Source: Smittium mucronatum
Taxonomy: Eukaryota > Kickxellomycota > Harpellomycetes > Harpellales > Legeriomycetaceae
Length of the DNA: 14,907 nucleotides
NCBI GenBank assembly: GCA_001953115.1
Contig: LSSL01000995.1
Location: forward strand, 36,241 to 51,147
Direction of reading: 5' to 3'
The position numbers and the translations under genes are program-made. Of the stretch, positions 8,744 through 14,907 are shown in pieces; the stretch's first letter is position 1, and the number at the start of each line of letters is the position of its first letter. The notes beneath the pieces were generated by a model. That model was given only the letters and a program-made list of their open reading frames with translations, searched no databases and was not told the DNA's origin.

Positions 8744-9616
8744 TCAATATTATTTTATTCACATATGGAGTACATTATTAATATTTATTGCATATCATTA
8801 AAATTTTTAAGTATAAAAGACTGATTTTTTCCAAATTAGGAAAAAATGATAGTATTTAAATGATTATAAACATTTTTCATACCACCGATTTGTTTTTGAG
8901 AATCATTAAAAATAAAAATAAAAATTAATTCCTTGGGAAATACAGATAATTTTTATTTTACTACAGGATTAAAAAGCAAAAAATGTGATTATTTAAATTA
9001 TTAACTCTTTTGATTTTTAAATCGCGTAATTAGTAGCTGAAAAAAAATGAATATTATTTTTTTTCGAATACTATTCGCGCAAATCGTATTAACTATAATA
9101 AATAATTGATTGTTTTAAATATGAAAACTCTAAATTGCTAGAATTTATAAAGAGAAAAGATATCAGAATTTATATAACATATTTCAAAAGAATATATAAG
9201 CAAAATTATCAAAGATAATTAATATAAGTAATTAATTTATAAGTAAATTTTCTCTAAAAATAATTATTATTTATTTACACTTTACCGAAATTGACTGAAA
9301 GACATCTCTACCAAACATATTTAAGTAACTTAATGTGGAAACTTGTGATTTTTTTTACCCATCCTGTCTTTTTGGTAGTTTTAAATCATTCTAATACAAA
9401 ATAGCAATATTTAAGTATTGTATATAAAATTTTCAAACTAGAAAATACCATGGATCCAAATAGGTAAGTTTTTTAAAAATAATAATTTTTGGTAAGATCG
9501 TTTAAAAATCTCTATATATGTATTTTATCACCCAATCTATAATATTATAATTAGTGAATTTAAAATTTAAATAAAGTGATTAAAACCTAATGTATAATGG
9601 AAATTTTTGAAACCAT

Positions 9617-9634
9617 ATTTAATTTAATTTAATT
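9617..9634. repeat. ATTTA pentanucleotide repeat
   Basis: Three tandem ATTTA units plus a partial fourth. It is a short low-complexity tract. Confidence 0.7.
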
Positions 9635-10295
9635 ATTTCACACTCTTGAGTAGTTTTAATTAATTGATTATATTTTTATAGCTTTTCAGATGTATATTTT
9701 GAGTTTAAAATTTTCAAAATAAAAATAATTTTTCAATTCAAATCTTAAATAAATTTTAACTTAAGAATTAACTGCTAAGTATCCAAAAAAATTGTGTAAA
9801 TGTGCATTTTTAAGATTGATAGATATTAAAATAGATATTGTAATCAAATTATAATGATCTAAACTTATAAATATCGATTTATCAACAATTAATTAAGACT
9901 ATATCTACTCGAGTAAATATTTGTTAAATATATTCCATTTTATGATAAATTTTTTTATGTTTAATTGTAAGATTTTTTTATCAAACAGGAATCAAAGATT
10001 ATTTAAATTAAAGAATAAACTTGCAAATTAATTTAAGATTAACAAATGGATGTTAAAATACTCGAACTTTCCTGAAAATCTGACTTCAAATTGTAACAGT
10101 AGGGATATTTACGGATAGAAGATATATGTAAATCATTTTAAAAAAAATCCACCGAATTATATAAAAAAAAAGAGAATTTTCTTCGCATTTCTCTTTCATC
10201 TATCAAAAATTCAGACAAAAATTAAGATAATTAACTTAAAAGATTTATTTTGTCATAATAGATGTATATTGAAATGTATAAAGTTATATAAGTGC

Positions 10296-10312
10296 ATAAT
10301 AATAATAATAAT
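10296..10312. repeat. ATA trinucleotide microsatellite
   Basis: Five uninterrupted ATA units plus two bases. A simple repeat typical of A+T-rich eukaryotic DNA, though not exclusive to it. Confidence 0.75.
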
Positions 10313-11282
10313 TAGTATATTATTTTCATCCAGAATGATCATATTCACTTATATCTTTTAAAAGTATTTAATCTCGTGGTTTTGGTATAAATAGAGTATA
10401 AATACCTTTTAAATCTGTAAAAATTTCTAAAATACTTGAAAATATCCTATTATTTTTTAATTTTCTTTCTTTATCCTTTTTTCAAGAATAAAATTTCTTT
10501 TATTTATCCTGATCATGCAGTAACATTTATATTATTCGATTTTAGTGGGTATTTAAATGTATTTAAATTTTCGGAATATATATACCATTAAAAGTTTCAA
10601 TATTACTAAAGAACATTTTTATTTGTCCTCCTTATTTTTAACAATTTTTTTATAATATATATAAAAGTGATTTCAGCAGATAAACTTTCTCTGTGATTAT
10701 GAGAGTGTTTATATATAATTCCCGAATAAATTGTATCAAAAAAAGTAAGTCGGGATTCACAAAATTTCGAGAATTTTTTTACTAAATATTTTCACTTAAA
10801 TTATTGCTTTTTTTATGTGTCAATTCAAATTTATTCATCGTTTAATATGTACTCTTTATTTTTCATAATTGAACATTTATCATGATCCTCATTTTTCTCT
10901 ATTCTAAAATAGAAATAAAATCTGTTTTTTTGAAAGTTAAATGATTTTTCTTCTTTATGAAAACAGAAATATAATATATCCACACCTTAAAAACAGTGCT
11001 AAAAAACGTAAGGATGTCATCTGGTGCAACTTCAATTTCTGTCTTTATTTAATAATTGTTGATTTTCCTCAAAAAAAAAACTCTATCTTCTTTAAAAAAG
11101 AAATTCGGTCTTTTTGTAAAAAAAATTGTACATTTTACAATCAGCTCGCACAACTATATTATTTCTATCGCATATAGATTGAAATAATTAAGATTTTTTT
11201 TTTCATGGAGAATAAATAATTTTTCAAAACAAATTCTCTCAAATCACCAAGATGGTAGAATTAATTAATCTAAAAATTATCA

Positions 11283-11309
11283 GGGGGGTATTTTAAAAAA
11301 AATTTCCCC
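11283..11309 (+). repeat. G-run/C-run hairpin with GGGGGTATTTTAA motif
   Basis: A G6 run (11283-11288) is followed 17 bases later by C4 (11106 offset: 11306-11309). GGGG:CCCC pairing can be extended by four T·A pairs (11291-11294 with 11099 offset: 11299-11302) around an AAAA loop, with a small internal loop between the two helices. The G5 and following bases form a 13-mer, 11284-11296, that recurs exactly at 13777-13789. There is no T-tract after the stem, so a bacterial terminator is not supported. Confidence 0.35.
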
Positions 11310-11663
11310 ACCTTTTCAAAATTTAAGTTATAACTAAGATTATTCAATATTATAAAAATATTTACCTTTGGTAAAAGAGTTTAAAATCTCCCTCTTCTTC
11401 TTGTTTCCAATTTTATAAGATCAGTTTAAAAAGCCTTATAATATCATTTAATTCTCCCATTTTTAATTCCATCATAAAATAAATATACTTAGGGTTTTAT
11501 GAAAGTTTATTTTAAATTGTAGGCTCATAAATATCTGTGCCAATATTGTAGCTTATTAAATTAACAGAAGCTATCATGATTTGAATTTCATGATCTATGG
11601 TTTCCTCTTTATCGCTAGATTCCCTGTAAAATTTTTTCTCTTTTTTTTTTCGGGAATTTTTTT

Positions 11664-11810
11664 TTAAATTTTATAAATTTTTCTAAAAACAAATTTAAAA
11701 AAATAAAATAAGTGAAAAAATTTCAAAAAAAAATTCACCAGACTCCCACTTGCGGCTCTAGCAGCATTGTACCTCGGGGGCATTGGCTCAAGATGTATAA
11801 ATTTGTCTTT
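11664..11810 (-). CDS. Minus-strand frame over the G+C island, possible exon, faint Kelch-like motif
   Basis: On the minus strand this frame is open for 48 codons, from just after TAA (plus 11811-11813) to TAA at 11664-11666. Only its first half is G+C-rich; the excerpt is HLEPMPPRYNAARAASGSLV. The spacing PMP-x-R then a small-residue stretch then G-x-L resembles the start of a Kelch β-propeller blade, in which a Met-Pro and Arg precede a Gly-x-Leu strand. The diagnostic Gly-Gly pair does not follow; the frame turns into Phe-rich A+T filler, as if leaving an exon. The plus strand is also open across the island (RLPLAALAALYLGGIGS, small and hydrophobic), and codon-position bias does not choose between strands. 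The Kelch idea is a visual guess on one short motif. Alternatives are a plus-strand exon, a structural RNA fragment, or a transposon piece. Confidence 0.12.
   Translation of the reverse strand, partial: KDKFIHLEPMPPRYNAARAASGSLVNFFLKFFHLFYFFKFVFRKIYKI
11736..11792. other. 57-bp G+C island (60% G+C) in 19% G+C background
   Basis: Counting gives 34 G or C in 57 bases, against about 11 expected from the local background. The edges are abrupt: long A-runs on the left and A+T filler on the right. This cannot arise by ordinary fluctuation and implies a constrained or recently inserted segment. It includes G5 at 11776-11780. I tested tRNA by eye (a D-arm-like GGCTCA occurs, but no T-arm GTTCRA box at the right distance) and found no rRNA segment I could recognise. 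Confidence 0.7.
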
Positions 11811-12810
11811 TTAGAACCTTTCTTTCTTAAAATTCACTGTTATAATTTTAGGTAAAATATATTATAAAGATGATTATTATACCATTAATAATCTATTCAA
11901 AATTCCTTACATTACTCTCATCTTTTTTTAAAAAATCAAAAAAAAAAGTCTAGGAATTTCAAAAATAATTTTAAAACAGTAGTGGGTTATGAAATACGAA
12001 AATTAGTTATAAATACATCATTTTAGCAATTTAGAAATGTTAATTCTATTTTTTAAAAAAAAGACAAATATAACCAGTTTTTTGTATTTAGAATTAATTT
12101 ACATAAACATTACATCAACGAAAAATTTAATCTTTTTTTTGCAAAAAGATCTCGTTTAGGTTTTAAATATGGTGATTCCAAAAAAAAAAATACTAAAAAA
12201 AATTAAATAGCTTTCAAAAACAGCCATGCATTGATTTTGATATAAAATTTTTATTATTCAAGAGATTTTAGGGGAATAATATAAATTTAAAGATCTTATT
12301 AGTGAAAAAGCACCATTTATTTATTTATTTGAATATATTTATAAAAAATCACTTCTATCAGTTTTAAGTGATAAAGCTCTCACCAACTGATTTATGAACA
12401 AAAAATTACGCCTTTTTTTAATTAATTTAATGATTTTATGATAAAATCTAAATACTATTTTCAAATAGAATCCTTAACGTATTTATTGAGTAGACTCGAA
12501 TTATCTTTAGATTAATAATAAAAAATGTACTTTAAACATTACTGTTCATGGAGCACTAATTATATTGACATTTAATTAAAATTATGTTAGTTTTTTATGG
12601 GGTGTAATTTTCAATAATTTAATGATAAATATTTTTTACCATTTGAATTAAACTTTAAATTTCGGAAGAATGTTTTTTTATGAGTTGATAAATATTATGA
12701 GACGGTAGAGTAAGTAAAGTCTCTTATATAAGGCAATAATTTTTTTCTATTTTCCAAATCCAAAAATAAAAGAAGATTTAATCGATTAAAATATTCCGAA
12801 ATTAAAAAAC

Positions 12811-12834
12811 TATACACAGCCTCATATGTGTATA
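12811..12834. repeat. 8-bp stem, 8-nt loop inverted repeat
   Basis: TATACACA pairs exactly with TGTGTATA across the loop GCCTCATA. No T-tract follows and no gene adjoins it. Confidence 0.5.
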
Positions 12835-13600
12835 ATTATCGTTTCCATAAAATGAATATTTTTTGATAGCTGAATGCCAATTTTTATTTTTATTTTCAAC
12901 AATTCTAATTGACTATAATGATTCTTAATACTAATTTGGTACATTCAAAAAAAAGTTTTGAAAAGGAAAGAAGTTTAAATTAATAAATCAAAAATTACGC
13001 TTTGGTTTTTTTTCCAGATTTTAGATAAAAATGTAGATAATATAAATTTAATAAGATAGTTTAGCTTATATTATATATTTGATAGATACAAAAAAAATTA
13101 TTATTTTAGATACAATACAAGAAAATTTGAAATAAACATTGTGTAGAGAGTCTTAAGAAAAATAAACTATCCCAATAGGTTAAGTGAAAAAAAAATTCTA
13201 AAAATTCAATGATGATATGCTGATCTTTAATATTTTATTTATGGAAAAAACAATATTTTCATTATATATATTGTTTAAATAATTTTTGAGCTGTTTTAGA
13301 GATTATTTATGCATGTGATTTCAGTATTTTTATCTTTTTAGATTTATGTTAGTCAGCTTTAAATTATTATTTTTTATAACACCAACTCTACTTTAAGTAA
13401 CTCGACAAATAGAAAAAGGATGATGCATTTATTAAAATTCAATCCGATTATTCAAAAAATAAGTCACAAAAAAAAGTTTGACACCATTAACGCCTTCATT
13501 TTAAAAAATAAAAAATTTAGGTGAAAAATAGCTGAAGCCAACGCGGTGATTGAAAAAATCTGCTAACATATAAAATATAAAAAACCGGTGTATAAATTAT

Positions 13601-13635
13601 AAATAAAATAAAATAAAATAAAATAAAATAAAATA
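13601..13635. repeat. AAATA pentanucleotide microsatellite, seven copies
   Basis: Seven perfect tandem AAATA units, 35 bp. The downstream sequence TTTATTTTAT (13648-13657) is complementary to the repeat, for example 13623-13632, and could fold back on it. A microsatellite of this length and unit is common in eukaryotic genomes and unusual, though not impossible, in small bacterial genomes. Confidence 0.85.
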
Positions 13636-13776
13636 GTTTATTTATACTTTATTTTATAAAAAACATCCCCCCAAAAATGAAGTTGTAATATAAACTAAAT
13701 ACTTAAATGGATATGTAGAGAGGCTATATTGTTATTGATGAGTTAATTAGAGTTCTGGGTTATTCGAAAATATGAA

Positions 13777-13789
13777 GGGGGTATTTTAA
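13777..13789 (+). other. Second copy of GGGGGTATTTTAA motif
   Basis: This is identical to 11284-11296 over 13 bases; similarity stops on both sides. Unlike the first copy, no C-run follows to form a hairpin, although a C6 run lies upstream at 13667-13672. Confidence 0.4.
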
Positions 13790-14350
13790 TCGACGAAAGA
13801 GAATATACAAATTTAAAGCTAAGCTTTTTAATAGAAACAAAATTTTCTTTTAGTAAAATCCTTGGTATGTAAAATGTTATATCAACACGCTAATTTAGAT
13901 TTTGTATTTAAAAGCGACCTTTTTATTATTTAACAAAAAAGTGAGCAAGTACGTGTATTTTAAATGTAAAAAAGAATGTTTATGGATTTAAACAATGAAT
14001 TTAATTACGCCGAGTCAAAATTACATTTCCAGTCGAATTTAAATTTAAATTTTTATTCATTCACAGCTTTCACTAATTTAAACATTTACATATCATAATT
14101 TTTCAGTTTTTTTGTGCTAACTTACAAAACCATCGGTATAGAATCTATAGCTGGCCATAGTCTTTAATAATTAAACGCGATTCAGAAAGCTTCAAAATGA
14201 AACTCAAACTATATATATACGATAGCGTATTAAGAGCTAACAAAAGAGGATTATGTGAATTCTCACAAATAAAGTTCATTGAGATTTTAATGGTTTGATG
14301 TTGCTATACATTCATAATAAGAATTCTACCAATCCAATAATTTTAACTTT

Positions 14351-14377
14351 AGATAGATCTATAATAAAAATCTATCT
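14351..14377. repeat. 8-bp stem, 11-nt loop inverted repeat
   Basis: AGATAGAT pairs exactly with ATCTATCT across an A+T-rich loop. The plus strand continues with GGATTTTTAA, so there is a short T-run after the stem, but the stem has only two G·C pairs and no gene ends nearby. Confidence 0.45.
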
Positions 14378-14876
14378 GGATTTTTAATTACGAAAATTGG
14401 TTGAAAATTACTTTTTAGTTCTGAATTCCAAATAAATTAGTCGAATTTTACTAGTTAGCTTATTTTATCGCCTTTTAGCAAATGTAGATGAGCTCTGTTT
14501 ACTGTGTCTCATCATCTCACATAATGTCAATTATACTTGACTCTTTTATAGAGAAAAAATCTAACACCATTTAATGGATATAATTGCATTTAGAAATAGT
14601 TTTTAATCTTCATCCTTTGAAGATTCTTTAGAAAAATAAGCTCTCTCAACATTATAAATTTAAAAAATATTCAATATACTCGACAATTGTGGATTATTAC
14701 CAAATCAGACACGATGATTTTATATTAAAATGAAAAAATGCCAATAATGTGGATAGATCCAGATTTATGAGTATTCCAATAAAAGAGAGAAAAATATTAG
14801 GCTCCATTATTCTATCTTTTTCTATTGTTGCAATTATCTCAGTATTGATGTAGAGGTGTATTCACCAAAATGAGTG

Positions 14877-14891
14877 TTTTTTTTTTTTTTT
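14877..14891 (+). repeat. T15 homopolymer
   Basis: Fifteen consecutive T near the right edge, the longest homopolymer I saw. On the minus strand this is A15, which could be a poly-A tail relic of a retroposed sequence, but nothing beside it supports a retrocopy. Confidence 0.8.
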
Positions 14892-14907
14892 ACGGGAAAT
14901 TTATTTT

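Larger units (their letters stand above)
8744..11663. other. Gene-free A+T-rich stretch
   Basis: No supported gene or RNA over 2.9 kb. The 78-codon ATG frame at 10941-11177 is the longest in the window, but its codon-position G+C is flat (about 29%, 22%, 27%) and it is exactly the length expected of the longest chance frame. Contents of note are an ATTTA repeat (9617-9634), an ATA microsatellite (10296-10312) and a G-run/C-run hairpin (11285-11309). Confidence 0.7.
11811..14907. other. Gene-free A+T-rich stretch at right end
   Basis: No supported gene or RNA over 3.1 kb. It contains the AAATA microsatellite, two 8-bp stem hairpins, a second copy of the GGGGGTATTTTAA motif and a terminal T15 tract (14877-14891). 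A 28-codon frame at 14767-14853 starts with a short basic segment followed by a hydrophobic run, like a bacterial signal anchor, but has no ribosome binding site and is far too short to support. A small G+C patch at about 13531-13551 reads as AEANAVIEKIC on + and as an equally plausible peptide on −, so I do not call it. Confidence 0.65.

Noticed and set aside
10941..11177. 78-codon ATG frame, the longest in the window
   Set aside because: Its length equals the expected chance maximum, codon-position G+C is flat (about 29/22/27%), no start signal is present and the peptide has no recognisable motif.
12690..12731. GACGGTAGAG and nearby G-containing words suggesting a tRNA D-arm
   Set aside because: No clover-leaf can be drawn, and no T-arm or acceptor pairing is present.
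14767..14853. 28-codon ORF beginning MSIPIKERK, then a hydrophobic run, like a bacterial signal anchor
   Set aside because: Too short, no Shine-Dalgarno sequence upstream, and no downstream continuation of a protein. A basic segment followed by Ile/Leu/Ser residues is easily produced by A+T-rich sequence.
1..14907. CRISPR array, insertion sequence, ciliate chromosome-breakage site or telomere tract
   Set aside because: I saw no regularly spaced direct repeats, no terminal inverted repeats with a transposase frame, no copy of the Tetrahymena breakage motif, and no tandem telomere units.

Overview
This window is about 81% A+T, estimated by eye from about ten sampled 60-base lines that ranged from 5% to 32% G+C. 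It is almost entirely non-coding. Under the standard code a random sequence of this composition has a stop about every ten codons, so the longest open run expected over six frames is close to 78 codons. The longest ATG-started frame is in fact 78 codons. Open-frame length therefore gives no sign of an intact bacterial-style gene. I find no rRNA, tRNA, CRISPR array, insertion sequence, operon or convincing promoter or terminator.

The organism cannot be named. A very A+T-rich eukaryote fits best: long gene-free DNA, tri- and pentanucleotide microsatellites, long A and T homopolymers (up to T15 at the right end), and one candidate GT-AG intron that restores a reading frame. CpG is not obviously depleted in spot counts (about 10 in 9001-10000, about 14 in 541-1500), which argues against a heavily CpG-methylated genome. 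A decayed insect-endosymbiont genome is the main alternative. The genetic code is also unsettled: two of the better coding-like segments carry in-frame TAA and then TGA, as in codes where TAA/TAG mean Gln, but this can equally be decay or mis-set exon borders.

Layout: 1-162 is A+T-rich filler. 163-345 is a short coding-like segment on the + strand. 346-4590 holds nothing recognisable except G-run/T-run motifs and low-complexity repeats. 4640-4950 is the best coding candidate: a G+C-elevated stretch with codon-position bias GC1 > GC2 > GC3 and an 86-nt candidate intron. 4951-6826 is filler. 6827-7048 and 7406-7834 are mildly G+C-elevated with weak coding character. 8585-8743 on the minus strand is a coding-like 52-codon segment. 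8744-11663 is filler. 11736-11792 is a sharp 57-bp island at 60% G+C, the largest compositional anomaly. 11811-14907 is filler with a pentanucleotide microsatellite and small hairpins.

I recognised no protein family with confidence. If the islands are real they look like isolated exons or gene fossils in a large intergenic or intronic region. They lie on both strands and do not form an evident operon or system.
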